This document shows, piece by piece, positions 9,840-21,119 of a DNA stretch of 64,000 nt (position 1 is its first letter; every line of letters starts with the position of its first letter). The DNA is from Platerodrilus igneus (taxonomy: Eukaryota; Arthropoda; Insecta; Coleoptera; Lycidae), in assembly GCA_036346225.1 (NCBI GenBank), contig JARFIW010000139.1, positions 1,054,001-1,118,000 on the forward strand, written 5' to 3'. The position numbers were made by a program, and so were the translations under genes. The notes below the pieces were generated by a model that made no database searches, had not been told where the DNA came from, and saw nothing but the letters and a program-made list of their open reading frames with translations.

Positions 9840-10520
9840 TAGATTAGTGATGTTTTCAAAGCAATAACAAAAAAAAATACAAAGATTTAAGGATCGTTAA
9901 TGTGCCGAACCATTGTACAAAATACAGCAATATATAACTGAAAACAGAGTAAAACAGAGAAGAAGTTAGAAAGCGATTAATTTGGATTTAAAAGGAACAG
10001 TGACGTTAGGTGAGAAGTTCTAGTGTCACAGTTAGTATCGAAAGAAACACAATAGTAACGGACTTTAAAGATATGGTCAAGAATCCTGACAAAGAAGATC
10101 GGAATACACTGCTTAGGATTTAAAAAGGGAAAAAAATAAATTGCTAAACTGGGAAGTAATACACAATTTATTTAACAAACAAACAGCTGTAATAGAGATA
10201 ATAAAAGGAAGAAGAATCCTGCAAGAAAGTTAACTCTTATCATTTAAGATCTCCTGACACCTTTCGGCAGAAAAAGAAATCCCTGGAACGTGAATTATCA
10301 AATTAATAGCTTGTATATGTAGCATGCATAAATAAAATCAAAGAAAGAGGTGAAATAGCTATCATAATTCAAGAAGAGAAACTCGAATGTTGTGATATGC
10401 TGATAATTAACTTATATTAACAAAAAAGTGGACTAAATAATATGCAAGAAACTTTAGACAGAGATTTACGCATGAAAATCTACAAAACAGATGGAGTAAA
10501 CAGAGTAGCGATAGAAAAGT
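9840..10520 (+). pseudogene. Strongly decayed RTE reverse transcriptase relic
   Basis: In broken + strand frames I can pick out the RTE RT pattern: an FGFKRN box near 9975, a motif-A-like segment around 10060-10110 (DFKDMVKN..EDRNTL), and NLFNKQTAVIEI near 10165-10200, which is also found in the better preserved copy as LYKELTAVIEL. There are no usable frames. The similarity is by eye and short; the order of the blocks is the main support. Confidence 0.45.
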
Positions 10521-10661
10521 TATAGTAAAGCTAGAAAATTAGAAGAAGCAGTGGGGTGTTGTTTTTTAAGAAGTTGGATTATAAATGCCAATAGAAATAA
10601 AAGACATATAAAAATAGCATAGCCAAAAAAAAGTGTTTGAGCTGCAAGACGCGATACTAAA
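10521..10661. other. Non-coding, ends in a target duplication
   Basis: No coding signal. Its last 13 bases (10649-10661, ACGCGATACTAAA) are repeated at 10842-10854 on the other side of the foldback element. Confidence 0.5.
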
Positions 10662-10841
10662 TACTCCCTGTATGTTTGTGTGGTTTGTTTAGCATTCTTC
10701 TTAATCTTTTTTGGGAATGAAACCACTCATAGGATAGTTGTCAAAATAATTTGACAACGATCCTAGGACATGGATCGAAACGTAAATAAAATAGATTTTA
10801 AAAATTATGAGTGGTTTCATTCCCAAAGAAGATTAAGAAGA
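10662..10841. mobile_element. Foldback element, short member (about 180 bp)
   Basis: The left end TACTCCCTGTATGTTTGTG is shared with the elements at 30856 and 36657. The inner part folds back: the arm at about 10700-10735 (AATCTTTTTTGGGAATGAAA then CCACTCATA) is the reverse complement of about 10806-10838. The loop contains GATCC-8 nt-GGATC followed by GAAACGT. A 13-bp direct repeat (10649-10661 and 10842-10854) flanks it. No ORF. Confidence 0.7.
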
Positions 10842-11051
10842 ACGCGATACTAAAGTCTAGGATTGCTTTAGTTATTACAAAAAAACTATCGAAACCCTTC
10901 GTTTTGAGTTACAATAGAGTAGAGAAACAGATATTAGGCAAAGAAAAATTTATAGTGTTAGAAATTTTCGACATGTTTCCATCTTGATAGATAATGTTAG
11001 AAGCGCTAGAGTTCTAGAAATGGTTTGGGGATAGAAAACTGTTAAAGGTAT

Positions 11052-11597
11052 TGTAAACTTTTGCGATAATTTCGATAGCTACTGATGGTAAAGAAAAGTG
11101 GACATATATACGAAATAACATTGATGATAATAAACAAACAAGAATTACTTCAAACACTTACCTTTGTGGTTATACTGAAGCGAAGCATATTTATTTTATA
11201 GCGGACGTTCTGAACGAAAAGTGGTTGTACAAACACTGTTGGAGGCATCCGTCTAGTACGGGTAACAAAAGTCGACTCTTCTATGAGGTGAACCGTAGCA
11301 CAGATAATTTTGCTGCCTTCTACAACGAAAATCGATACTATCAAGCTTCATATGTTCTCCAAGGTGATAAGAATGTTCTTGCACAAGCGAAGAGCATAGT
11401 TTAATCGATATCGTCGCACTTTGTACAGGCGGTGTGTTTGAAGTATTACACGGGACATTTCTATAACATTTTAATATACCGGGCAGACGTAAATAATCAA
11501 CAAACTTCAACTTTAAAATAAATTAAGCGATAAACTATATACAATAAAAATGGAACATACCTTAAGCGGTAAATTATATACAATATAAACGGAAATA
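11052..11597 (-). repeat. BEL/Pao element 1, 3' LTR
   Basis: Direct repeat of 16920-17425 with scattered differences, from TGTAAACTTTTGCG to the GGAAATA next to the internal domain. It is longer than the other copy because of a partial internal duplication of the TTAAGCGGTAAATTATATA block near 11525-11590. A polypurine-like GGTGGGCGG (minus strand, about 11599-11607) abuts it, as expected at a 3' LTR. Confidence 0.85.
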
Positions 11598-11754
11598 CCG
11601 CCCACCAAAATGCAGGGCATTTTAAAGAAAAATAATTAAAAGACGGAGTAGGGCAGAATGAAAAAGCGAAAAGAAAGGATTTACAAAAAACAAAAGAAGC
11701 AAGAATTCCCTTTTTACATTGAGGGCAAAGAGCAGAGCTTTGACACAGGACGCC
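11598..11754 (-). other. BEL/Pao element 1, 3' untranslated part
   Basis: A short non-coding stretch between the integrase stop and the 3' LTR on the minus strand. It includes the putative polypurine tract at its LTR end. Confidence 0.6.
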
Positions 11755-13025
11755 TCAGCTCGCCATAAGCGGTTTTAAGTGTGAACACCCTAACAACACC
11801 ATCTGCCCCAGGATGCACAGCGACAACACGGCCGAGGGACCAACAAAGGGAGAAACATTAGCGACCTTAATCAGCACTAAAGTGCCCAACTCAACTTGAG
11901 GAGGCGGTGTGTGCCACTTGCAGCGCTGTTGTAGAGGGTGCAGGTACTCTTTGGACCAACAAGACCGAAAATCTTGTTGAAATCGCTGGAGCAATTGCCA
12001 GCGAGGGAGGCGGTTGAGCGGTAGGTGAGAAAGCGCAAGCTCCGGGATGGCGGTTAAAGGAGCCAAAGTTAAAAAATGATAGGGCGTAAGACAACTCAAA
12101 TCATTGGGGTCAGTGCTCAAAGAGGCGAGAGGACGTGAGTTCAAGATGGCTTCAATTTGAATAAGGACGGTGGCCAACTCTTCAAGAGTTAACACTTGGT
12201 CGCCAATATTACGCAGTAGCAAGGTTTTAACAGATTTCACTCCCGCTTCCCATGTGCTACCAAAATGAAGTGAAGCCGGCGGTACAAAATGCCACGAAAT
12301 ATGGTTCTTAGAAGCAGCAAGCTTGGCAAAATGAATTAACTGTTTATAAGCACCCACAAAATTTGTGCCACAATCATATATTGGTGATAACAACGACCAC
12401 GCATGGCAATAAATTGGTGCAGAGCCGCTAGAAAGGCGTCTGTTGACATGTCGGATACGATTTCAAAGTGCAGCTCCTTGGCAGCCATTCAAATAAAAAG
12501 ACATAAATACGATTTTAAAACTTTGGCGCCCCGTATTCGAGACAAGGTAATAGAAAAGGGACCAGCGAAGTCGACGCCCGAACACAAAAAAAGGTTTGAC
12601 TTGAGTAACTCGTCATGAAGGCAGGTTGCCCATGGGAGGTTGCAATGCGACCGGATTGGCCTTCCAGCACGTTAGGCAATGACTCAAAATGCGACGGATA
12701 GATTGCCTTCCAGAAATAATCCAGAAGTGCTGACTGACGAGACAATGGACTATTTGAGCACCCGCGTGGAAGTATTTTATATGAACGTAGGTAACAGAAA
12801 GATCAGTAAATCGACTTATGCTAGGTAACAAATCGGGCAATTTACGGTCAGAGGACAAAGGCGCGTGAGGCAAGTAATCTCCGACCCGCAAGATTCCATC
12901 ACGAATAAAAGGGGACAACTTTTGAAAACTCTTCTATAATGGTGATCAAGCTCGATAGCAAAATAAGATTGTTGAGTATACGCTAGCAAAGGGATCAAAT
13001 CATTGTGCAACTCAGAAGATGACAA
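11755..13025 (-). pseudogene. BEL/Pao element 1 integrase, frameshifted
   Basis: Integrase, which joins element cDNA to host DNA. Reading leftwards on the minus strand: a His2Cys2 zinc-binding segment (HIKYFHAGAQIVH, then CLTCWK) at about 12650-12850, a core starting VDFAGPF near 12580, DCGTNFVGA near 12375, then WHFVPPASLHFGSTWEAGVK near 12290 containing the catalytic Glu, and NSRPLASLSTDPNDL followed by the BEL-specific C-terminal domain (DUF5641-like) to 11755. The Asp, Asp and Glu positions can all be recognised. Frameshifts near 12390, 12600 and 12900 break the frame. The + strand frame at 12403-12618 is a shadow. Confidence 0.88.
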
Positions 13026-13143
13026 AGGTCCGGAATACCTTTCAAGTGGGTGACGTAAATTATGACGAAAACGGAGAATCCAATCAACAATGCGCGTAAT
13101 AAAGGGAAAGAAAAAGTGATTTTCTAGAATTGATTGAACCCAG

Positions 13144-13990
13144 TTACGACAGCGGATAAAACAATATAGTGTTGTTCAGTGAGAACTTCAGGAGTATCTG
13201 AAGGAGGAATATGTGGACTTTAGTATTCGAAAGACCGATACAAGGTTGGTGAAGCCGCCCACCATAAAAAACATTGGCACAAGTCGGTAGAGAAGTAAAC
13301 CACGTGACCCGACATCGGCAGGATTCTCGGTGGAGGGGACGTGATGCCAAGAGGTGCGAGACGTGTTTTCCAAATGTAAGCAACACGATTGGCGACGAAA
13401 ATCTTCCAACGCTGCGGCGGGGAACGAATCCACGAAAGTACTACCATGAAGTCAGGTCAGCAGTAAATTTTATGAAAGGTAAGGTTAGAATCAAAGGTTT
13501 TGAGGACAAAAATTAATAAAAGATTGTACAAAGAGGAGCGACTTTAGACTTGGGACACACTAAACGAACCTCAACGGTGGAAGGAGTAACAAAGCGAAAA
13601 TAAACAACAGCACAGTAGCCACGTTTGGAAACGTCACCAAAGCAGTGAACTTTGTACGTTGTAAACTGTGACGGAATTAGCAAACGGGGTAAACCTAAAT
13701 CTGAAAGAAGCAGTAACTCATGCAAGTATCTTTCCCACAAACGGAGGAAGTTGAGGGAGGAGGAGCATTGCATTCTAATTTAAACGACCATAAACGTTGA
13801 ATTAAGTGTTTTACCAGAAAATAAGAAGGGATAAAAGTTCCATAAGGTCGAAAATATGGGCTAAGTTGGAAAGTAGGTTGCGTTTGGTACAGGAGGTACT
13901 TGGTGGCTAAACTAGAAGACAAAAATTATCTGAGGTGGGGTTCCATTGAAGACCTAGAACTTTTAGGAGTTGAGTGTCAGGATCCTCAAA
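13144..13990 (-). pseudogene. BEL/Pao element 1 RNase H region
   Basis: The RNase H-like domain between RT and integrase. Landmarks on the minus strand are HCFGDVSKRGYCAVVYFRF (13600-13660), RLVCPKSKVAPLC near 13520-13560, WIRSPPQRWKIFVANRVAYI around 13380-13440 and the terminal HVPSTENPADVGSRGL near 13310-13350. These are standard in BEL/Pao pol. The domain is spread over three overlapping frames, so at least two shifts have occurred. The stretch 13026-13143 is an unreadable link to the integrase. Confidence 0.85.
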
Positions 13991-14101
13991 CGAGTGGGGT
14001 TGCGCGAATTGTTGCGTAGCTGAAAGATATTTTAATAATTCGGAATGGTTACTTGACCATTTATGAAGTTTGAAACCATCAAGTTTTAAAAGAGCAATTA
14101 G

Positions 14102-14851
14102 TTAATTACGTAGAGCGAGGGGTGATTCAATAAGATTTCCACCGGTAGCAATGTCATCAATGTAAGTATGGTGGCGACGTGCGAAAGCGGCTAACGGATA
14201 AGAATTCCCTTCGTCCACGGCCAACTGCTGAAGCGTGCGTATGGCAAGAAAGGGAGCACAGTTGATTCCATACGTAACGGAATTTAATTTAAAATCCTGA
14301 ATGGGCTCCTCAGGGTAGAAGCGCCAAACAATTCGTTGATAGTCGCACTGAGCGGGATTTACAAGAATCTGTCTGTACATCTGACGAATATCGGCAGTGA
14401 AAACATAAAGATGTAAACGAATTTGTAACAAAATTGCGGTAACATCTAGTTGCAGCTTCGACCCAACAAGCAAGTGATTGTTTAAGGAAGATTGAGACAG
14501 AGTTTTAGTGGAAGCGTTGAAAACAACTCGTAATTTCGTACTTATGCTTTCAGGTTTTACAACGCAATGATGCAGGATGTAATAAGAAAAGTTCAAATGA
14601 GACCCACTAAGAACAGATTGCATATGTTGAGAATCCAGATATTAACGCATGAACGAAGCGTACTGTTCGTAAACGCGAGGTTGCTTAAGTAGACGATTTT
14701 CTAAAGAAACAAATCGTTGAAAGGCAAGATCACGACAACCTGGGAAAAATGGTTCTTGATCTCTAAACGGCATTGAGACGACATATCGACCTTGTTCATT
14801 GTGGCGAAACGTATCAACAAAATGTTTTTCAACAAGAGTTTCTGGAGGCAT
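14102..14851 (-). pseudogene. BEL/Pao element 1 reverse transcriptase
   Basis: Reverse transcriptase on the minus strand. The upstream part (GRYVVSMPFRDQEPFFPGCR and RFVSLENRLLKQPRVYEQYA, 14642-14851) precedes the palm. The 173-codon frame at 14102-14623 has LRVVFNASTKTLSQSSLNNH, motif A with its Asp (FTADIRQMYRQI), QRIVWRFYPEE, the motif B area YGINCAPFLAIRTLQQLA, and motif C TYIDDIATGG with both catalytic Asp residues. It is the best preserved part of the element. The two frames are separated by a stop or shift near 14630. Confidence 0.9.
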
Positions 14852-14857
14852 GAAAGG

Positions 14858-15560
14858 TTAAGCGGCGGGGACAGCTTCGACTTCCCAGAATTTAGCGACA
14901 ATATCTTCCAATGGGGAAGTAGAATGTGTCATACAAAACAAGCTAGTTACTTCAGAAGCGCGCGAGTAAGGTATGCATCCCATTAAAACATATCCAAAAA
15001 TTGTATTATTAGCAACAGGTTGATCGCTAGCACCCTGGATACGACCGTCTAATAACACTTGGGGGAAAATATCCGCTCCAAGTAAAAAATCAATGGGTCC
15101 AGATTGAGGAAAGAGCGGTCAGCTAGCTTGAGGTTAGCCAGATGATTGAAATGTTGTGAAGAAATATTAAAAGTAGGTAAATTTTCACAAATTTTGGGAA
15201 GTACTACAGCTTGAAAATCATTAATCAGTGAAGAAACGCCTATTGGTTTGTGAAATAAAAGAAGTCATGCTGTCCGAATCGAATAAACCGCAAAATTTTT
15301 CGAAAGAACCAGAGCAATCAGCAATTTCTACTTGAACGGCGGAGAGTAGAACAACTGAAGTTTTAGCTAAAGAATTAAATAAAACGACATTCGAAGTTGA
15401 CGGACTACTATAGCTAAACGAAGTCGATGATTTCTTAGAGGTAAGAGAAGCAGAAGGCTTGTAGCGGTCTTGAATAGCGGGAGTAGTACTTGGTAATTGA
15501 TACCTTAGAGGCGGCGGTGTCCAGGCTAAAGCGAGTCTGGTTACTAGCAGCAAAAGCGGG
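14858..15560 (-). pseudogene. BEL/Pao element 1 protease and linker (DUF1758-like)
   Basis: An aspartic-protease-like region. On the minus strand VVLLSAVQVEIADCSGSFEK leads to a GLFDSDSMTSFISQ box (about 15250-15290), corresponding to the family's (L)LDSGSMTSFI active-site segment with a Gly changed to Asp. Further on are LLDGRIQG, GYVLMGCIPYS and a linker to RT. Frames are shifted near 15220 and 15060. Confidence 0.75.
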
Positions 15561-15599
15561 TTTAGACGAAACGCGATGGAAATGCGATAAGGAATGATA

Positions 15600-16724
15600 A
15601 CGTTGATTGCATTGGCGGCATGAAAAAGTAGACTGGCATTTATTTAAAATGTGAGAATTGCTAAGGCAATTAATGCAAAGATGATGGTTGTTTGCAAAAT
15701 TGTAGCGATCTTGCGACGAAAGTTTGACGAAATCATGACAACGATAAAGATTGTGATCTTGTTTGCAAAGCGGAAGTTATTAACATTAGACGTCGTCTGG
15801 ACTGACATAGAAACGGCGGAGCGAGACTTAGGCGGGTTGCTGGAATGAATAACTTTGTTTAAATCAGTTTTATGATTTACCGACAAATTCGATAAAGATT
15901 TACACGTTTTTTCCAGATAGGCAATTAACTCTTTATATGATGGGATAGCGGTCAGATCTTGACGCAATTCAAAACTAAGGGGCAGTGTGTACATCAAAGC
16001 GATTTAAGATCATTTGTACAAGAATAAAATCCAATTTCTCAATGGGCAAATCAAATTTCTCAAGCGCTTGTAAATTATCGACAAAAGTATCAAGTAATTT
16101 TTCCAAACCGAAGGGGTTATCCAAATTCAATTTGGGAAATTTATCAATATTGTTCCATAGAGTTGTGGTAATGTGACGAACATTACGATATTTTTCGCGA
16201 AGTTTTTTGTAGGCAAAAGGGTAATTTGGTTCTGTAAGGTCAAAGTTCTTAATGGTTAAGAGTGCGGAATCTTTTAGTGTTGATTGAAATTACGAAAATT
16301 TATCCACATTTGACAAATCGTTATTAAGATGAACTAAACCATCAAAGCGGTCAATAAAGCTTTCAAACAAACAACCTACCCCATCAAAGGTCGGAAGCGT
16401 TAGCGGGAGGAGTGAAACTTTCGACTTTAAAGTATCTAACGGCGCGGACACATTAGCTCGAGGCGACCATTGGCTCGTAAACAGCTTGAAATAGAGGGCT
16501 TTTATTTGAAAGTAATGGTTATCGAAGCGTTAACGAATAGCGTCTTCCATTTTAAATTGTTCATCGGCGTCATCAGCTGAAGAAATTGTACCTACTCTGC
16601 AATTATGGTGTGTAAAAAAATTTTCTCGTACGGTTTCGAGAGATTGGTACTTTGCGTAAAATAAATCAAAAAAAGGTTGGTTCAACGGTAGCTTTTTGTG
16701 CGAAAAAGCAAAAAGTAAATACAA
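15600..16724 (-). pseudogene. BEL/Pao element 1 gag
   Basis: The capsid precursor. Across broken minus-strand frames it shows the DUF1759-type order: FFDLFYAKYQSLETV near the start, LPTFDGVG near 16390, VHLNNDLSNVDKF near 16320, EPNYPFAYKKLREKYRN near 16200, and FELRQDLTAIPSYKELIAYL at about 15910-15970. Cys/His knuckles follow at about 15600-15780 in another frame (CPLCKQDHNLYRC, then CINCLSNSHILNKC). The + strand frames at 15651-15848 and 15985-16176 are shadows. Confidence 0.85.
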
Positions 16725-16919
16725 AGGACGGATGAAAACGGAACCGAAATCTCAATGATTAAATTAAAGGCAAACACAGCGATAATAAATATGTACAAAT
16801 GCCGATAACAAAGAACGCTCGTAAACAACTTGCAAAGCTTTGACAAGCAGTATGCTAACTTAAATTTAATTCTCAATTAAAATTTGTTTTTTATTCTGAT
16901 CCGGTGAGAAGTGAACTAA

Positions 16920-17425
16920 TGTAAACTTTGCGGTAATTTCGATAGCTACTGATGGTAAAGAAAAGTGGACATATATACGAAATAACATTAATGATAATAA
17001 ACAAGCAAAGAATTACTTCAAACACTTATCTTTGTGGTTATAACGAAGCGAAGCATTTTTATTTTATAGCGGTCGTTCTGAACGAAAAGCGGTTGTACAA
17101 ACACTGTTGGAGGCATCCGTCTAGTACGGGTAATAAAAATCGACTCTTCTATGTGGTGAAGCGTAGCACGGGTAATTTTGCGGCCTCCTACAACGAAAAT
17201 CCATACTAGCAAGCTTGGTGTGTTCTTCAAGGTGATAGAATGTTCTTGCACATGCGAAGAGCATAGTTTGATCGATATCGCCGCACTTTATACAGGCGGT
17301 GTGTTTGAAATAATACACGGGGCTTTTTTATAACATTTTAATATACCGGGCGGACGTAAATAATCAACAAACTACAACTTCAAAAATAAATTAAGCGGTA
17401 AATTATATATAATATAAACGGAACA
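16920..17425 (-). repeat. BEL/Pao element 1, 5' LTR
   Basis: 506 bp. On the element's own strand it reads TG at one end (TGTTCCG) and CA at the other (GTTTACA). It matches 11052-11597 with a modest number of substitutions and small indels. The 85-aa + strand frame inside it, and its minus-strand counterparts in both LTRs, are not genes. Confidence 0.85.
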
Positions 17426-20290
17426 GATATCGTTTAATAAAGGCGTGATAGAAGGGTTGTTTGTATTTTGAGGTAAGAAGTAATTGTTAGGACAGTGATA
17501 GAATGTAGAGCAGAAACTAAGGTTCCTAAAGAAAGGCGAACCCCCAAAATAAAAATCAGATTAAAGATGACGTAGGTAAGTTGGTAAATTATACTTTGGT
17601 CAACAAACAACTCTTAGCTTGATAGAGCGAGTGAGCTTTTTCGTCTAGAAACGACCATTTTTGGCAATACTTACTATGCGATTAATACTAATACGTCACG
17701 ATTGTACGTGACGGATCTAGACGATCGCAGATAGTTCTTTGTTTCTGTTGTGATGATCCCTCTTACAAAAATGAGCAAGACGCAGACTTAATTGGTATTT
17801 GATATGACGCGGTCACGATCTGCAAGCAGCATCATTAATACTGTCGCTGTTATAATTTTAATTTGAAGCCTGTGACCAATTGACTGTCGTTACATCCTAT
17901 ATTGTGCACTTTGTAGACTCTACCACGCTCAACTGAAAATTGTGCGCTTTTATATCACACCATAAAGGGTGATTCCGCAATGTTTTCACTTATACAGTAT
18001 TTATACGAAAAGTGTATTGTCAAACCTTATTGTTGTTATTGTGGTTATTTGTGGTGTTATCGTTATCAATACCTTTTAATAGAATTTCCTTTGCTTTGAA
18101 TTTCTTTGAAGTAAATTTTTCTTATCCATGCAGTTTCAGAATTGAATCATATGTAGTAAACGTCTATTTTAAAACCTGACAGAACAGTTATGCTCACCAA
18201 TTGCCTTCTAATGTACAAAAACTGCTTTGCGTTTATATCACCTTTCAGTATGTTTACTAGTTGTATAAGCTTGTAGGGCTGCAGTATTTTAAATTTTCTA
18301 CTAGGTAGTCAAACTACAATTACCAGAGCTTTGTGTTATAGATCATCGTACAGTTGTTAATGAGGCCGAGTTATTCAAACTGACATATTATTGAAAGAAA
18401 GCAATAATGCTGCTACTCCCTTAGATGACAAAACCTAACAATTTGAAGAATCAACAACGTGCTAATTTTCTTAGTCACGCACTATAAACTGCATTTGATA
18501 ACTTACAGTTTATTCGTTTCTCGTTAAAGCAAAACTGAAGGTGCTGACGCTAATCGAGCAAATTTGTAATCCCTGTAGCGTGCTCACTAAGCCACCATAT
18601 AATTATGTTCTAATGTATGGATATTTCTAATATGAATAAATGTCCTCTACAGGTATTGCATCTTTAGAATGCCTTATTTATAAGTATCTTAATACCGTTA
18701 AGTTTAGCTAGGACGACGGCTACCTGTAAATGCAGGTTAAATATATGGCTAAATGATTAGCTGAAAAAGGATGTTTTCCGCTAATATTTGTAGGGTGCAA
18801 GCGAAGTCAGTCAAGCACTGCCCATGCAAGGGAAAGTACCACTTTTACCGGACGGCTGTGTTACGTCGGGTGTAGCAGGAGCTAATGAATGTTGTTCCGT
18901 TTGTAATCATTGCTAAAATTAACTTTGATTATCGCTTTAGATGTAGGTTGAAGAGAAAATTTTCCTCCGTCGTGTATATAGTATAGTCTATGAAGTGAAC
19001 CTTAGTTTTACGGAATCAACTATGCGCTCTTTTAAAAATTTGGTGGTTTTGAACTGCATGAGTTGTCTAGTAATTGTCTGTAATTACTAAAGGATCTTTC
19101 TGCTTCGCAACAATTATCACTATTTTGCTCCTTTGCGGACACTGACAGTCAGCCTTTAAAAATTCTGTCTTCAATGGAATCCCACCTCAGATACTTCTTA
19201 TTTTTTAGTTCAGACACAATGTACCGCCTGTAGCAAGTGCAGCCTACTTTTCAACTTAGCTCCCATTTTCGACCTTATATGAATTTTACCGCCCCTAACT
19301 TTTTTGATAAAACATTTGTAACGGGCATTTTTGTAGTTTAACATTTTTTGCTTCCTTTCGGTTAACGTACTTAAAAATAAATCGTTTCTTTGAGATCGCT
19401 GTTTGTATAAAGGAAATACTTCAGAATAATTCAGATTTGTATGCAATTTAACTCGCGTATATTAATTAAAGATAGATAAATTGAAGCTTGATTCTCATTA
19501 ATAAATAAATTCCAACTTATCGAGAACGATAAACAGCCTGTAATTAATTATTAGATACGATTGTTGCATTTCACGTTTGGTATGTTCCTTATGTTATTAT
19601 ACCAGTCTAGATAAGAGTCGATACGCGGTTGGTATAACAACGATTGAATTTTAACAGATGGGGAGTTCTAGTTTGTCTTTTGTTCCAATATGTTAATTAC
19701 GTTACGTTGTAAGTTCTGTTCTGTGTTCCGATATGTGAAGTACGTTGAAAAATACTGCTTTTTGTGTGCTTTGATAATAGTGAAAAATTAATGCGGTATT
19801 AATTTTTCGAATTGTACATGAAAAACACGGCACGATTTTAGTTGTACTTTAACTGTAGAATGTGTTTACTCGACCGCACTGGTTTTAAGGTCATTGACAG
19901 ACGGTTTTATTGCTTACGAGTAGCTTTACTAATTGTTTTTTTTGTTGATTTTCTGTTGGAAATAAAAGTACTTGACGTGTGTTTTACGGAACATTTTGGA
20001 CGGTTTTATTTAGTGATATGCATGGCTTTTACTAATTGTTTTTTTGTTGCTGTGATACTGTAGTTTTCTGAATTTTCTAACAACAAAAAATCTAAAATAG
20101 ATCCTTACTTGTGCAAGTTTCGTGTTTGCGAAATATAACCGATTACCGGTTTACTAAGGTATTGTTTGAAGTTTCTCACTGCTTATTGGGATGTTTATGA
20201 AAATAATATACATCTGGTCCCAGTTGAAATTAAACTAGTGCTACAGGATATTTCGAAATTATTGTCTTAGGAAATAAAATTTATCAACTA
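17426..20290. other. Long non-coding stretch
   Basis: No domain or RNA gene recognised. There are a few short hairpins, for example CGTCACGATTGTACGTGACG near 17695. The 73-aa (19842-20063) and 78-aa (19210-19446) frames have no recognisable motif, and I do not call them genes. Confidence 0.45.
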
Positions 20291-21020
20291 CATAGTTACG
20301 ACGCGTGATGTTGTCTGCTGCTAACCCCAGTGAAGTGCGTGGTAAAGGCGATAGGTGTAGCGTGTGATGAGTTCCATCAACACCCTCACAGTCAAGGGTG
20401 AAGTGCTTCGTTAGTGCAGGTCCTCGTAAATCCCACACTTCAAATGCAAGGAAGCGTTCCTGAAGAACTTTCTGTAAGTTGAACTATTTCATACTTGTTA
20501 TTACTGTAAATATCTATCCGTTTGTTTTGCAATATTCTTCGTCGTACTGATACCTTTTACAATAGACGTGCCTGCTATTAAGAAAAAAAAAAGAAAAAAA
20601 AAAAACACAATCAATACTACTGAATTACTCATATCAATTGTGACTTACCTATTTATCTTTTGTCAACATTTTATCTGATTTATGTTTAATTGGTGTGTGA
20701 GGAAACGTTTCTGCTACTCCCCAATATTACCTCACTTTGTACTAAAAATTTTTGTATTGCTTTTACCGTTGTTACATTATATAGATTATCTAAACAGTTC
20801 TTTTTTTTACATTCTACAAAGTACTGAATAACTTAGACTTTGCATTACTGCTATACTTATTCTTTTTTTTTCAGGTTTGCTTAACTATTTTTCTTGCAGG
20901 TATTGTTACTACCTCCTTACCGCCGCATACATCATAGGTCAGTCTGCTGTCTACAACCCCCCCTACTCTCCGATTGAGCCCGGTCATTTCTTTGACTTTC
21001 TTTGTGTTACGTAGCATAAA
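20291..21020 (+). other. Possible 5' LTR region of the + strand BEL/Pao fragment
   Basis: The segment ends next to a primer-binding-like TTTGGCGCCCAACGTGG at about 21022-21038, so its right part may be the end of an LTR. A C-rich patch lies at about 20930-21000 and pyrimidine tracts with AG ends at about 20860-20905. I found no second LTR copy and no clear left edge. Confidence 0.3.
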
Positions 21021-21021
21021 T

Positions 21022-21038
21022 TTGGCGCCCAACGTGGC
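21022..21038 (+). promoter_or_regulatory. Candidate primer-binding site
   Basis: TTTGGCGCCCAACGTGG resembles the TGGCGCCCAACGTGG primer-binding sites of many insect LTR retrotransposons, where a tRNA 3' end primes minus-strand synthesis. BEL RNase H sequence follows within about 100 bp, implying a large internal deletion. Confidence 0.5.
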
Positions 21039-21119
21039 TGCCACGAAAAAAAAAGTAACACATTTAATTCAGCGTTTGTAGTCTTTGAAATTAGAATGGG
21101 ATATTATCCTTCCCCCCGA

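Larger units (their letters stand above)
11052..17425 (-). mobile_element. BEL/Pao LTR retrotransposon 1, full length but decayed
   Basis: A complete element on the minus strand: 5' LTR at 16920-17425, gag, protease, RT, RNase H, integrase, then 3' LTR at 11052-11597. The domain order with integrase last and the DUF1759/DUF1758-like gag-protease region identify BEL/Pao. The outer flanks GGTAT (11047-11051) and GATAT (17426-17430) match at four of five bases, consistent with the 5-bp duplication usual for this superfamily. Many frameshifts break the single long ORF expected. There is no envelope-like frame. Confidence 0.9.

Noticed and set aside
16952..17209. 85-aa + strand frame repeated in part near 11.15-11.35 kb
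   Set aside because: It lies in the BEL LTR and is frameshifted in the other LTR copy; not a conserved gene.
19842..20063. 73-aa frame with Phe/Leu-rich, membrane-like composition
   Set aside because: Single short frame in AT-rich DNA without a start context, homologue or partner exon.
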